Origin: UBA1926 sp036732005
GTDB lineage: Bacteria; Planctomycetota; Phycisphaerae; Phycisphaerales; UBA1924
NCBI GenBank assembly: GCA_036732005.1
Contig: DAINDF010000001.1
Coordinates: forward strand, 248,001-312,000
Direction: 5' to 3'
Length of the DNA: 64,000 bases
Part shown: in pieces, positions 7,680-16,902 of the stretch
Numbering within the stretch: position 1 is the first letter of the stretch
How the letters are laid out: every line of letters begins with the position of its first letter
Notes under the pieces: model-generated
Told to the model about the DNA's origin: nothing
Databases searched by the model: none
The model's input: the letters and a program-made list of their open reading frames with translations, nothing else
Program-made: the position numbers and the translations under genes

Positions 7680-8642
7680 ATGACAACACTGCATCACCCC
7701 ACCGCGGCCCCCGGCCCGGAACCACTGCCGGTCGCCGAGCGCGCCATCACCCTCACCGTCATCCTCCTCCCCATCGTCGGCCTCATCGCCGCCATCGTGC
7801 ACGCCTGGGGCTGGGGCGTCGGGTGGACTGAGGTCCTCCTCATGCTCGGCATGTACATCGCCACAGGCCTGGGCATCACCGTCGGGTTCCACCGCCTCTT
7901 CACCCACAAGTCCTTCACCACCGGCCCCGTGGTCACCGCGGTCTTCGGCATCCTCGGCTCGATGGCCTTCGAGGGCCCCCTCCTCCGATGGGTCGCCTTC
8001 CACCGGTGCCACCACCAGCACAGCGACAAAGAGTCCGACCCGCACTCCCCCCACCACCACGGCGAGGGCGTCCGCGCCGTCATCAAGGGCTTCGTCAACG
8101 CCCACCTCGGCTGGATGCTCAACCGATCGCCTCACGAGGAAAACCTCTCCCGCTACATCAAGGACTTCGAGTCCAACCGCCTTGTCACCTGGATCAGCAA
8201 CGCCTTCCCCCTCTGGTCCCTGCTCAGCCTCGTCCTCCCCGCCGTCATCGGCGGGCTCATCGACATGTCCTGGACCGGCGCCCTGCTCGGCTTCCTCTGG
8301 GGCGGCCTCGTCCGCATCCTCGTCGTCCACCACATCACATGGAGCGTCAACTCCGTCTGCCACCTCTGGGGAACCCGCCCCTTCGAGAGCCACGACGAGA
8401 GCCGCAACAACCCCATCGTCGGCGTGCTCGCCTTCGGCGAGGGATGGCACAACAACCACCACGCCTTCCCCACCTCCGCCCGGCACGGCCTGGCGTGGTG
8501 GCAGTTCGACGCGTCCTACCTCGTGATCCGCACGCTCGCCCTCGTCGGCCTGGCGAAAGAGATCCGCGTGCCCTCCGCCGAGCGCATCAACTCCAGGCGA
8601 CGCCGCCGGCCCGCTGAACAGGGCAGCAACGCCGCCGCCTAG
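7680..8642 (+). CDS. Acyl-CoA/acyl-lipid delta-9-type fatty acid desaturase
   Basis: 320 aa. All three histidine boxes of membrane desaturases are present: HRLFTH, HRCHHQHS and EGWHNNHHAFP. The first two flank a hydrophobic pair of helices; further membrane segments lie at about residues 22-65 and 180-225. Members insert a cis double bond into acyl chains using O2 and an electron donor, changing membrane fluidity. The start is the ATG before TTLHHPTAAP; the frame is open upstream but the extra part looks non-coding. No ferredoxin or reductase gene lies nearby. Chain position specificity cannot be read from the sequence. Confidence 0.9.
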   Translation: MTTLHHPTAAPGPEPLPVAERAITLTVILLPIVGLIAAIVHAWGWGVGWTEVLLMLGMYIATGLGITVGFHRLFTHKSFTTGPVVTAVFGILGSMAFEGPLLRWVAFHRCHHQHSDKESDPHSPHHHGEGVRAVIKGFVNAHLGWMLNRSPHEENLSRYIKDFESNRLVTWISNAFPLWSLLSLVLPAVIGGLIDMSWTGALLGFLWGGLVRILVVHHITWSVNSVCHLWGTRPFESHDESRNNPIVGVLAFGEGWHNNHHAFPTSARHGLAWWQFDASYLVIRTLALVGLAKEIRVPSAERINSRRRRRPAEQGSNAAA

Positions 8643-8672
8643 GCCCAGCCGATTCGCCCGCCGCGGCCCGAG

Positions 8673-9746
8673 CTACTCGCCGATCGGCGGTGATCCCGCC
8701 GGGAGGCCGCGTTCGCCAACAGATTGCCCCGCGGACTCACCCTTCCGGGCGGCCTCGGCCCTCCGGCCCGCGACATAGAGCAGGTGAAACACCCCGTTCG
8801 CCGCCAGCATCGCGACGGCGATCCCCACGGCCCCCACCAGCCCCACGCCGACATTCGACGCCATCCAGAACAACTGGATCAGGCAGAGCACCGCGACGCC
8901 CACCATCGCGGGCGTCCTGGGAATGAACTGGATCGCAAGCGCTCCCAGCGGCGCCCCGAACAGCACCACGGGGGCCGCCGCGAGCCAGTGCCCGAACACT
9001 CCCGGGTCTGTCGCGCCCGATGACGCCGTGGTGAGCACGCCCACCAGCGAGTTGAACGCCATGAGGAGCACGCTCGTCGAGATCGCGACCCGCAGATCGC
9101 ACCGGTAAAGCAGCACGAGCACGGTGTAGGCGATCATGTCGATCCCAACGCCCGTGAACGCCGAGGCCAGACCCCCGACCACCCCCACCGCCAGGCCCGC
9201 CGCCGCGTCCGTCCGGGCCGAGAGCCGGGGCAGGTGGTGCCAGTGCCGCATCTCCCTCGCCTTGACCAGCGTCAGGAATCCGAAGGCGCCCCACACGCAC
9301 GCGAACGCCAGCTTGATCGCGCTCTCCGAGAGCAGCGGCAGCAGCGCGACCGACGCGACCGGCACCACGATCGCGCTCGACGCCATCGCCCACAGCATCA
9401 GCCGCAACGCCAGCGCCCGCCCGCTGCACAGGATGAAGATGCTCGCGCTCGTCATCCCCACCGACTGCACCGCGAACGAGAACTGCCGCCCCAGCGCCGC
9501 CGGCTCGCCCAGCATCAGCACAAGCACCGGGAACCCGACCGTGCCGCCGCCCATCGGCGTCGCGCCCGCGACGAAGCTCCCCAGCATCATCGCCACCGCG
9601 GTCTGCCAGTGCCCCGCGACCTCGCCCCAGAGGTCACCCCCCACCACCGCCGCGCACCAGGCGAACACGAACCACGACGCCCACGCCAGAAAGGGCGCAT
9701 ACCGGCGAGCGGCCTGGATGGACGCGGGTTCAAAGGGCTGGCTCAT
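8673..9746 (-). CDS. TauE/SafE-family sulfite exporter-like membrane protein
   Basis: 357 aa with about eight hydrophobic segments in two related halves. The signature of the first half is VAGATPMGGGTVGFPVLVL, of the second GGLASAFTGVGIDMIAYTVL, the glycine-rich repeats typical of the TauE/SafE (DUF81) family. Members export sulfite, sulfoacetate or other organic anions; the substrate here is unknown. The C-terminal 30 residues are polar and Gly/Ser-rich. It is convergent with the desaturase gene (30 bases apart). No sulfur-metabolism gene is adjacent. Confidence 0.85.
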   Translation of the reverse strand: MSQPFEPASIQAARRYAPFLAWASWFVFAWCAAVVGGDLWGEVAGHWQTAVAMMLGSFVAGATPMGGGTVGFPVLVLMLGEPAALGRQFSFAVQSVGMTSASIFILCSGRALALRLMLWAMASSAIVVPVASVALLPLLSESAIKLAFACVWGAFGFLTLVKAREMRHWHHLPRLSARTDAAAGLAVGVVGGLASAFTGVGIDMIAYTVLVLLYRCDLRVAISTSVLLMAFNSLVGVLTTASSGATDPGVFGHWLAAAPVVLFGAPLGALAIQFIPRTPAMVGVAVLCLIQLFWMASNVGVGLVGAVGIAVAMLAANGVFHLLYVAGRRAEAARKGESAGQSVGERGLPAGSPPIGE

Positions 9747-9841
9747 CGGACAGAATTATCGGCGATCGAACCGCCCCGCATCGCCCCGATCAGGCGATCC
9801 ACGCTCCCACCCGGCCGCAGATCAGGCCCCCTCATCAAGGC

Positions 9842-12766
9842 CTACGGGCACCCGCCCACAAACGCCGAGACGAACGCGCTGATGTCCGAAAGGTCGAACA
9901 CCCCGAACGGCTCGGCGAGGTCCGCCGCCGGGGCGTTCCCCGTGAACGCCGCGATGAACGCCGTGATGTCCGAAAGGTCGAGCAGCCCGTCCCCCGTCAG
10001 GTCCGCAGGGCAGCAATCGCCCCGCAGGTCGCACAGCCGGATCGTGGCGAACTCATCGCCCTCGACATTCCCGTCCTGATCGAGCGACTCAGGTTGCTGC
10101 AGGAGCCAGTACAGGACCCCGCCGTCCGGCGAGACATAGCTCAGCACCGCGACGGCGACCGACTCCGGCAGCGACCCGAATTCGCCCACCAGATCGATCG
10201 TCCCCTCCAGCACCGAGCCGACCGCGAGTTGCGTCGCGCCCGCCGCGTCGAACCACCCGGCCCAGTTGCTGCTCTCCTCATTCCCGATGAACGCGTCCCA
10301 GCCCGCGACCATGCCCGACTTGGCCCACATCGCCGGTCCCATCGCGCCCGGCGCGTCCGCGAGCACAATGAACCGATCCTGCCCCAGCGACGCGGGGTTG
10401 GTCGCAAGGTACAGGACCGACCCGTCCAGACCAGCCCAGAGGCTGATCGGCCCGTTGCTCCCGATGAGCGTCGCGGACGCGTCCAGCCCGCCGTCGATCA
10501 CGAACCCCGCCCCCGGGTCGCTCCCGTCGACCGTGAAGTGCCAGTCCTGCCCGCTGTTGTTGTCCCAGACCCCCGCGCCGTTGTTGAACACCATGTCGAT
10601 CGTGCTCGCGCTGCCCGGCACCGACACCGTGATCTCCCACACGCCGTCCCCATCCCCGTCGCTCATCGCCGGGTCCGGGCTGATCACCGGATTCCACCCG
10701 TTGAACCCGTAGTGCAGGAACACCTGCCCCGCCCCCGCGAGCGGACCGCCGCTCGGGTCGTAGGCAATGGTCACGGGCTCCCCGGCCACCGCCGGGTCCG
10801 GGTCGATCACCACCGTGTCACCCCCGCCCCCGAGGTCGCTCGGCCCAACCCACACATACATGATGTCAGACTTCTCGACATTCCCGAGCGTGTCCGTCGC
10901 CTCGATGTAGTAGTCGATCAGCACCTGGCTCTGCCCTGTGATCATCGCGCCGAACCGCATCGCTTTGTGCGTCGCGCCCAGCACCCCCGGGGGCGTCGGC
11001 ACCGCCGCGCCCGTCATCGCCACGGATTGCCAGGGCCCGACCTCGGCGCCGCCCGCATAGGTCTCGTTCTGGATCGACGACAGCGGGTTCACGCCGTCGC
11101 CGTCCACCCGCCACTTCAGCGTCACCCCAGCGAGCCCCGAATAGTCGTGAACCAGCGTCCAGACCTCAAAGTCGCTCGCCTCGGGCTGGCTCCCCCACTC
11201 GAACCCGCCCGGGTTGTACGGCTCCCGCTGCGGCACGAAGACCGTCGGCGGGGTCTGATCGACGAACGACGCAGACGCCAGCGCCGGGTCCGTCTGCGCC
11301 GTCGCCAGGTTGCTCCCCCGCGTCACATTGGAGTCCCACACCTCCGTGCCGTCCCAGTACCAGTAATCAGACGCCTGGGAAACCAGCAGGTAATGCCACG
11401 CCCGGTGGATCGGGTCGCCCGTCCCGTTCAGCACATGGGTCATCTCGACCGTGGAATCGAGATTCACCGCGTCGAGCTGCTCGAGCGTCATCACATGATT
11501 CCGCGCCGCGACGAGCGCCGCCCAGGAGTTGATGTCCGGGCTCACCGCCCCCGCCGAGACATCGCCCCCGAGCCACTTCTTGAATTCGGGGTCCCCGTTG
11601 TCCGCGCCGGCCCAGGAGCCGTCCTCGATGTGGATCACATCCGCAGGATCGACCGGGAATCGGTCCAGGTAGTCATTGACCGTAGAGACCTCGTAGTCCG
11701 GGTCGCTCTGCACCCAGTTGACCATGTTCTGGAAGTTGTGGTGGTAGTACCCCTCGCTGCCCCCGCCGAAATTGTCCCCGTCGTGATGGAGCACGACGAA
11801 CATCGGGTGATCCGGGTCGTCGTTGTCGGGCAGGTACGCGTCCATCACCTGGTCGTAAAGAAACGCCCCGTACCCGCCCCGCCCGTCCTCGTTGCCCTCG
11901 TACCGCGCCGCCGGCACCGCCACGATCCGCGACACCGCGCCGGTCTGGGGGTCCACATGCTGCGCGTAATGAGGCTGGTACCCGAAGGGAACCGAAACCC
12001 GCGACGGCGCCCACAGGTTCTGCAACTGCACCCAGCGCCCCCCGTTCGCCGCCGGGTCCGGGTTGACCTGGTCCGCCCGGTTCGGCGCGAACAGGTTCGA
12101 CGCGTTCGTGTGCGGATATCCCACGCACGCCCGGTCAAAGTGGATGTTGTCGACAAGCACCCACTCGATCCCCTCCGCCTCGAGCGCCGGGATCATGCGC
12201 GCGCTGAACGCCGTCTCCGGCGGGAACAGCCCCCGGCTGAACCCCGTGTTCCCCCCCGAGAACCAGGTCTGCCCGTGGATCAGCTTGTGCAGCCGGAGCT
12301 GTATCCGGATGTCACGCTCGCCGATCAACGGCATCAGCGGGTGGTGATACCCGAACGCGACCATCTCCAGCCGGCGATTGCCCAACGCCGAGCGGTTGGA
12401 CTGCACGGCCCGGTACGCCCCGTCCCAGTTGTTCCACATCCCGCCGTTGATCCCCGCGGCCTCGAGCGCGTTGAGGTTCTCGATCAGCGATCCGGAGAAC
12501 GATACCTGGGCCCCGAGGTAGGGCAGATGGTCCCCCGCCTCGATCGCGTTCCGAGGCCAGGTCGTGTAAGGCCCGAACCGCTGATTGTGGATGTCCGGCA
12601 CCGAGAACGAGAAATACGGGTCCGCGCCGAACGGGTTGAGGTAGGGCACATAGATCGGCTGGTGCATGTGCCACAGGAACCCGATCTGAATCGGCGCGGC
12701 GGTCGAACAAGCCGCGAGCCCGGCAACCAGGGCGAGCGCGGAACAGACGGCAGAGCGATCGCTCAT
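9842..12766 (-). CDS. Secreted GH57-family glycoside hydrolase with starch-binding module and GC-type dockerin tail
   Basis: 974 aa. An N-terminal signal ends in LAAC (residues 17-20), which fits a lipobox, so it may be a lipoprotein. Residues about 27-480 match GH57: HMHQPIYVP (33-41) is motif 1, GLFPPETAF carries the probable nucleophile Glu, and VVLHHDGDNFGG the probable acid/base Asp. A CBM25-like segment follows (VTIAYDPSGGPLAGAGQVFL, HYGFNGWNP). The C-terminus is a bipartite dockerin-like unit: GDGLLDLSDITAF, then ADLAEPFGVFDLSDISAF, ending VGGCP. GH57 enzymes cut alpha-1,4 or alpha-1,6 glucans. A long open frame on the opposite strand is a composition shadow. Confidence 0.85.
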   Translation of the reverse strand: MSDRSAVCSALALVAGLAACSTAAPIQIGFLWHMHQPIYVPYLNPFGADPYFSFSVPDIHNQRFGPYTTWPRNAIEAGDHLPYLGAQVSFSGSLIENLNALEAAGINGGMWNNWDGAYRAVQSNRSALGNRRLEMVAFGYHHPLMPLIGERDIRIQLRLHKLIHGQTWFSGGNTGFSRGLFPPETAFSARMIPALEAEGIEWVLVDNIHFDRACVGYPHTNASNLFAPNRADQVNPDPAANGGRWVQLQNLWAPSRVSVPFGYQPHYAQHVDPQTGAVSRIVAVPAARYEGNEDGRGGYGAFLYDQVMDAYLPDNDDPDHPMFVVLHHDGDNFGGGSEGYYHHNFQNMVNWVQSDPDYEVSTVNDYLDRFPVDPADVIHIEDGSWAGADNGDPEFKKWLGGDVSAGAVSPDINSWAALVAARNHVMTLEQLDAVNLDSTVEMTHVLNGTGDPIHRAWHYLLVSQASDYWYWDGTEVWDSNVTRGSNLATAQTDPALASASFVDQTPPTVFVPQREPYNPGGFEWGSQPEASDFEVWTLVHDYSGLAGVTLKWRVDGDGVNPLSSIQNETYAGGAEVGPWQSVAMTGAAVPTPPGVLGATHKAMRFGAMITGQSQVLIDYYIEATDTLGNVEKSDIMYVWVGPSDLGGGGDTVVIDPDPAVAGEPVTIAYDPSGGPLAGAGQVFLHYGFNGWNPVISPDPAMSDGDGDGVWEITVSVPGSASTIDMVFNNGAGVWDNNSGQDWHFTVDGSDPGAGFVIDGGLDASATLIGSNGPISLWAGLDGSVLYLATNPASLGQDRFIVLADAPGAMGPAMWAKSGMVAGWDAFIGNEESSNWAGWFDAAGATQLAVGSVLEGTIDLVGEFGSLPESVAVAVLSYVSPDGGVLYWLLQQPESLDQDGNVEGDEFATIRLCDLRGDCCPADLTGDGLLDLSDITAFIAAFTGNAPAADLAEPFGVFDLSDISAFVSAFVGGCP

Positions 12767-12845
12767 GAATACTCCTCACGAATGAACAGCGAACATCCTA
12801 CCCGATCCGGGGGCACGCCGGAGCGCCGTTTGCGAGTATCTCGGC

Positions 12846-13307
12846 CTACTTCCGACCCAGCGTGACCTGAACCCCGCCCGTCTCGGACCGAATCGACATC
12901 GCCAGCCGCTCCTCCGGCGAGACCGCGAGCTCCTCGATGGTCATGCCCGCAAACCGCGCCCGCAGCAACGCGACCGCGTCGTTGACCGCGTGGTGGATCG
13001 GGCAGATGTCCAGGTGGATCGCAAGACCCAGCGGGCAGTGATCCAGCGTCGGCAGGTTCTCCCCCAGCGCGGTCAGCACATCGAGCACGGAAACTTCAGA
13101 CGGCGCGCGCGCAAACGAGAACCCCCCGCCGATCCCCCGGTGCGCCAGCAGAATCCCATGACGGCGCAGCGCCCGCAGGATCTTCGACAGGTAATCACCC
13201 GGCAGCCCGGTCGCCTCAGCGATCTCCCTGGTCGTCACCGCCTTGTCGGGTGTCCCCGCAAGAAACCCCAAGGCCAGGAATGCGTACTCCGCGGTCCGCG
13301 AGATCAT
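12846..13307 (-). CDS. Rrf2-family transcriptional regulator
   Basis: 153 aa. It begins MISRTAEYAFLAL, as most Rrf2/IscR/NsrR proteins do, with a winged helix (VTTREIAEATGLPGDYLSKI, LRRHGILLAHRGIGGGF). Only two cysteines lie in the cluster region (DHCPLGLAIHLDICPIHH, spaced by ten residues) instead of the three of IscR and NsrR; the following His pair might be a ligand. The start was chosen because GGAGG lies four bases before this ATG; an upstream ATG six codons earlier has no such site. Target genes are unknown; the divergent partner is absent. Confidence 0.85.
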   Translation of the reverse strand: MISRTAEYAFLALGFLAGTPDKAVTTREIAEATGLPGDYLSKILRALRRHGILLAHRGIGGGFSFARAPSEVSVLDVLTALGENLPTLDHCPLGLAIHLDICPIHHAVNDAVALLRARFAGMTIEELAVSPEERLAMSIRSETGGVQVTLGRK

Positions 13308-13409
13308 GAAGCCTCCAATAGACATGAGTATAAGGATATCGTCTTTTGCCGTCCAGTCTCCCGCCGGGTTTTCCCGAGATTTGGTCAGGAAACCGGTCGG
13401 GATCCCCGC

Positions 13410-14450
13410 CTAGATGCTCAGCCCCGCGGCCGCGACGACCCGCTCCCGCAGGTCCGACTCACCCTCCCGGAAGGCCAGGGTGAGCGCCGGTCTGGCGACC
13501 GGGACGCCCAGCCCCTGTGGGTCGCGACGCCGCAGCTTGGTCCAGTCCTTCTCGGTGACCAGAAGGACCTCGCACCCCCGGGCCAGCTCGGCAAGCCGGG
13601 CGCGTGTCCCGGGGCCGATCGGGTCGTGATCCCGCAGGGCGAGCCGGCCCGCCAGCGGCCCCCCGACCGCCCGCTCGGCCGCGGCGAAGAAGGCCTCCGG
13701 GTGGGCGATCGCGCAGGCCGCGGCGACCCGGCGGCCCTCGAGCCACGCGACCGGTCGGGTCTCCTCGGACGATTCGTCGGCAACGACCAGCCCGTCCCAC
13801 GCGTGCGCACACACCGCGTGGACGGAGGCCGGTGCGTGCGCACGGACCGCGTGGAGCACCCCCCCCAACCCCGAGGCGTCCACCAGTTCCGCATGGGTGA
13901 CCACGACCGCCGACGCCCGCGACAGCGACGCGGGCGGCTCGCGGAGCCAGCCGGCGGGCAGGCACCTGTCCGCGGCGAACGGCCGGGACGCATCAACGAG
14001 GACGAGATCCAGTTGCCGGGCGAGGCGCCGGTGCTGGAACCCGTCATCGAGCACGACCACATCCACCGCCCGCCCCGCGTCGGTGGCGAAGAGGCGGAGC
14101 AGGCCCTCGAGCCGATCGGGCTGGGCAACCACCGGCACCTCACCGGAGAACGCGTCGGCGTGGGCCGCGGCTTCGTCGGAGAGCCCGCCCCGGGCGCGGT
14201 AGCCCCGCATCGCGATCGCGGGGCGGTGGCCCGCCTCCCGGAGCCAACCCACGAGGCGTTGCACCATCGGCGTCTTCCCGGTCCCGCCGACGGAAAGGTT
14301 GCCCACCGAGATCACCGGTCGGTCGATCGTGACGACGCCCCGCCCGGCGTCGAACCGGAGGTTGCGCCGGGCGACCTCGGCGCGGTACACGCGCTCGGCG
14401 AGCCTGGCCACCGGGGCGAGCGGGTCAGGGAGCGGGCTTCTTCGGCGCAT
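13410..14450 (-). CDS. lpxK: Tetraacyldisaccharide 4'-kinase (lipid A 4'-kinase)
   Basis: 346 aa, the usual LpxK length. The P-loop is VGNLSVGGTGKTP, followed by RGYRARGG and VVLDDGFQHRRLARQLDLVL, the family's DDGFQH motif whose Asp acts in catalysis. ATP-dependent phosphorylation of the lipid A precursor at the 4' position occurs at the inner membrane. Most LpxK have an N-terminal membrane helix; here the first 30 residues are only moderately hydrophobic. Its start overlaps the end of the preceding small membrane-protein gene by 26 bases. With the LptD-like gene in this window it shows an LPS-bearing outer membrane. Confidence 0.93.
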   Translation of the reverse strand: MRRRSPLPDPLAPVARLAERVYRAEVARRNLRFDAGRGVVTIDRPVISVGNLSVGGTGKTPMVQRLVGWLREAGHRPAIAMRGYRARGGLSDEAAAHADAFSGEVPVVAQPDRLEGLLRLFATDAGRAVDVVVLDDGFQHRRLARQLDLVLVDASRPFAADRCLPAGWLREPPASLSRASAVVVTHAELVDASGLGGVLHAVRAHAPASVHAVCAHAWDGLVVADESSEETRPVAWLEGRRVAAACAIAHPEAFFAAAERAVGGPLAGRLALRDHDPIGPGTRARLAELARGCEVLLVTEKDWTKLRRRDPQGLGVPVARPALTLAFREGESDLRERVVAAAGLSI

Positions 14451-14841
14451 CGGGCCGGGCTCCCTGCTTGATCCGCCCCATCGATTCGAGGAGTGCCCGG
14501 CGCTCCTCGCGCAATCGGCGACGCTGCCGGATCAGCAGCCGCGTGTTGTTCACCGCGTCGAGCGCCGCCAGCGTGACCACGATCCCGAGCAGCCCGACGC
14601 ACGCGAACCATGTGAGCGTGAAGAGCCTCGCGTCCGTGGTCGGCACCACCGAGAACGCCGCGGCCAGGAGCGGGACGGTCGCGAGCATGATGCCCCCGTT
14701 GACGCTCCGCAGGCGGTACCGGCTCGCGGGGATCTCCGCCTTCGCGTCGCGCATCAGCAGCAGGTGCGCCACGATCACCAGCATGGTGAACGCCGCGAGC
14801 GGGCCGACGAACCAGAGCGGGAGGATCGTGTCGGGGGGCAC
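14425..14841 (-). CDS. Small integral membrane protein of unknown function
   Basis: 138 aa from a GTG (VPPDTILPLWFVGPLAAFTM); no better start lies between the Maf stop and the first membrane segment, and no clear ribosome site is visible. Three hydrophobic segments are seen (about 9-28, 51-66, 76-97), then a basic helical tail (LLIRQRRRLREERRALLESM) that is probably cytoplasmic. It lies between maf and lpxK and overlaps lpxK. I do not recognise a family. The start remains uncertain. Confidence 0.6.
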   Translation of the reverse strand: MPPDTILPLWFVGPLAAFTMLVIVAHLLLMRDAKAEIPASRYRLRSVNGGIMLATVPLLAAAFSVVPTTDARLFTLTWFACVGLLGIVVTLAALDAVNNTRLLIRQRRRLREERRALLESMGRIKQGARPDAPKKPAP

Positions 14842-14867
14842 CGGGAACGGTAGAGCGGGCGGGGGGC

Positions 14868-15506
14868 TCAGTCGATCAGCGCGTGGCGACGCAGCCGCTC
14901 GGTGAGCGAACGCATCGGCAGGCCCACGATGGTCGTCGCGTCGCCGTCGAACTCGATCGGCCAGCCCGCGTTCAGGCGGTCGAAGAGGTTGTACGCCCCG
15001 GCCTTGCCTCGCCACCCGTCCGATCGCAGGTAGGATGCGATCTCATCCGGCGGGATCGATCCCACGCGGACCGTCGCCCGATCGATGAACAGGTCGATCA
15101 GCAGCCCCTGGCGGTCAACCAGCGCAACGCCCGTCAGCACATCGTGCGGCCGGTTCGCGAACGCCCGGATGATCCGATCGGCATCGGCCCGATCCCGGGG
15201 CTGCCCGATGATCTCGCCGTCCAGGACGCAGACCGTGTCCGCCCCGAGGACCACCGCGGGCAGGTCGTCCTCGAGCGTCGCGGCCACCGCCCGGGCCTTC
15301 AGGTACGCCAGCGAGGCGACCCAGCACTCGGGCGAGACCCGGCCCGGGATCAGGTCGGCGTCGTCCAACCGCTCGGCGAGGCGGACTTCGTGCTCGATGC
15401 CCGCGCCGTTCAGCAAGTCCCGCCTGCGGGGCGAGCGGCTCGCCAGGATGAGCCGGGGCCGCTCGGAGGCGGTGCGGGAAGCGGGGATGGCGGCGATGCT
15501 CGGCAT
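14868..15506 (-). CDS. maf: Maf-family nucleotide pyrophosphatase
   Basis: 212 aa. Family motifs are present in order: LILASRSPRRRDLL near the N-terminus, VVLGADTVCVLDGEIIGQP with the catalytic Asp, and a late GWRGKAGAYNLFD (in other Maf proteins GKAGaY.iqg). Maf proteins hydrolyse dTTP/UTP or modified nucleotides to monophosphates and limit septum formation when overproduced. Its stop lies 27 bases before the next gene's start. The C-terminus SLTERLRR is typical. Substrate class (YhdE or YceF type) is not determined. Confidence 0.92.
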   Translation of the reverse strand: MPSIAAIPASRTASERPRLILASRSPRRRDLLNGAGIEHEVRLAERLDDADLIPGRVSPECWVASLAYLKARAVAATLEDDLPAVVLGADTVCVLDGEIIGQPRDRADADRIIRAFANRPHDVLTGVALVDRQGLLIDLFIDRATVRVGSIPPDEIASYLRSDGWRGKAGAYNLFDRLNAGWPIEFDGDATTIVGLPMRSLTERLRRHALID

Positions 15507-15614
15507 GGGCGTTCGGTCGTACGAGGCGGGGAGGCCGGGGTTCTACCGACCCGAATTGTCCGGGATGCCCCCGCCCTCCGGGGTTGGACGCTCGGGTGGG
15601 CCTAGCGTTCCCGG

Positions 15615-16436
15615 ATGCGGGTCCATCTGATCCAGATGAACATTGGTTGGGAAAACCGTCACGAAAACTTCGCGGGTGTTCATCGGCTTCTTGAGGGTAT
15701 CGGGATCACCCCCGGGGACCTTCTGGTCCTCCCGGAGATGTTCGACAGCGGATTCAGCCTGCGGACCGAGACCACGCACGACGGGGCGGGCCAGACGCTC
15801 ACCTTCCTGCGCACGCTGGCGATCGATCTGGGCTGCACAGTGCAGGGCGGGCGGACCGTCCTCGGGCCCGCGGGCGGGCGGGCGACCAACCGAGCCCCGG
15901 TCTTCAACGGCGCCGGCACGCTGCTCACCGAATACGCCAAGATCCACCCGTTCTCGTTCGGACGCGAGCCCGAGGCGTTCGAGGGCGGGGCGGGCGTGAC
16001 CACCTACAAGTGGGCTGGGCCGGATTCCGATTCGTTGATGGTGTGCCCCGCGATCTGTTACGACATCCGGTTCCCCGAGTTGTTCCGGCTCGGGCTGCTC
16101 GCGGGGGCGGAGGCCTTCGCGATCGGGGCGAACTGGCCGGCGGCCCGACAGTCGCACTGGCGGGCGCTCGCGGTGGCGCGTGCGATCGAGAATCAGGCGT
16201 TTGTCTTCGCGGTCAACCGCACGGGGCGGGACCCGCACCTCGAATACGCCGGCGGGTCGATCGTGGTCGGGCCCCGGGGCGAGACACTCGGCGAACTCGG
16301 CGACGAGGAGGGCGTGCTCACGGTCGAGGTCGATCCTGCGGCGGTCCGCTCCTGGCGGGAGACCTTCCCCGCGTGGCGGGACATCAGGCTGATCGGGAAT
16401 CGGGGCGCGGCCCCGGGAGGCGGCGATGACGCGTGA
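15615..16436 (+). CDS. Carbon-nitrogen hydrolase, omega-amidase/NIT2-like
   Basis: 273 aa. The Glu-Lys-Cys triad of the nitrilase superfamily is visible: LVLPEMFDSGFS (Glu), TEYAKIHPFSFG (Lys), and VCPAICYDIRFPELFR (Cys). The last stretch is typical of omega-amidase (YafV/NIT2), which converts alpha-ketoglutaramate or alpha-ketosuccinamate to the oxo acid and ammonia. The NWPAARQSHWRALAVARAIE segment is also conserved in that group. It overlaps the next gene, msrA, by 11 bases. It is divergent from maf. Confidence 0.88.
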   Translation: MRVHLIQMNIGWENRHENFAGVHRLLEGIGITPGDLLVLPEMFDSGFSLRTETTHDGAGQTLTFLRTLAIDLGCTVQGGRTVLGPAGGRATNRAPVFNGAGTLLTEYAKIHPFSFGREPEAFEGGAGVTTYKWAGPDSDSLMVCPAICYDIRFPELFRLGLLAGAEAFAIGANWPAARQSHWRALAVARAIENQAFVFAVNRTGRDPHLEYAGGSIVVGPRGETLGELGDEEGVLTVEVDPAAVRSWRETFPAWRDIRLIGNRGAAPGGGDDA

Positions 16437-16902
16437 AACGGCGATGTTCGGCGCGGGTTGCTTCTGGGGCGTCGAGCATGCCTTCCGGCAGGTCGACGGC
16501 GTGCTCGAGACCGCGGTCGGCTTCGCGGGCGGGACCACCGAGAACCCGACCTACGAGCAGGTCTGCACCGACCAGACCGGGCACGCCGAGGTCGTGCTCG
16601 TCGAGTTCGACCCCGCGGCGGTGTCCTTCGAGATGTTGCTCGAGACCTTTTTCGCCAGCCACGACCCGACGCAGCGCAACCGGCAGGGGCCTGACATCGG
16701 GCGGCAGTATCGCTCGGTTGTGTTCGCGTTCAACAAGGCGCAGCGCGACGCCGCGGAGCGCGCGATCGAGGCCCTCGCCTCCAGCGGTCGGTTCAAGAAG
16801 CCGATCGTGACCGAGGTCAAGCAGGCGGCGCCGTTCTACCGGGCGGAGGAGTACCACCAGCGTTACATCGAGAAGAACGGGGGCGCGGCGTGCGGGATCT
16901 GA
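16426..16902 (+). CDS. msrA: Peptide-methionine (S)-S-oxide reductase
   Basis: 158 aa. The active-site motif GAGCFWGVE holds the catalytic Cys; GGTTENPTYEQVCTDQTGHAE and the downstream IGRQYRSVVF are the family's other conserved blocks. The enzyme reduces the S-epimer of methionine sulfoxide in proteins with thioredoxin. A second Cys near the C-terminus (AACGI) probably resolves the disulfide. No msrB domain is fused. Both ends overlap neighbours, so it is probably co-transcribed with the amidase and the secreted esterase. Confidence 0.96.
   Translation: MTRETAMFGAGCFWGVEHAFRQVDGVLETAVGFAGGTTENPTYEQVCTDQTGHAEVVLVEFDPAAVSFEMLLETFFASHDPTQRNRQGPDIGRQYRSVVFAFNKAQRDAAERAIEALASSGRFKKPIVTEVKQAAPFYRAEEYHQRYIEKNGGAACGI

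Noticed and set aside
10094..12865. A 923-codon open frame on the plus strand opposite the GH57 gene
   Set aside because: It is the mirror of a G+C-rich real gene; its product is Arg/Pro/Val/His-rich with no domain, while the minus strand encodes clear GH57 motifs and a dockerin tail.
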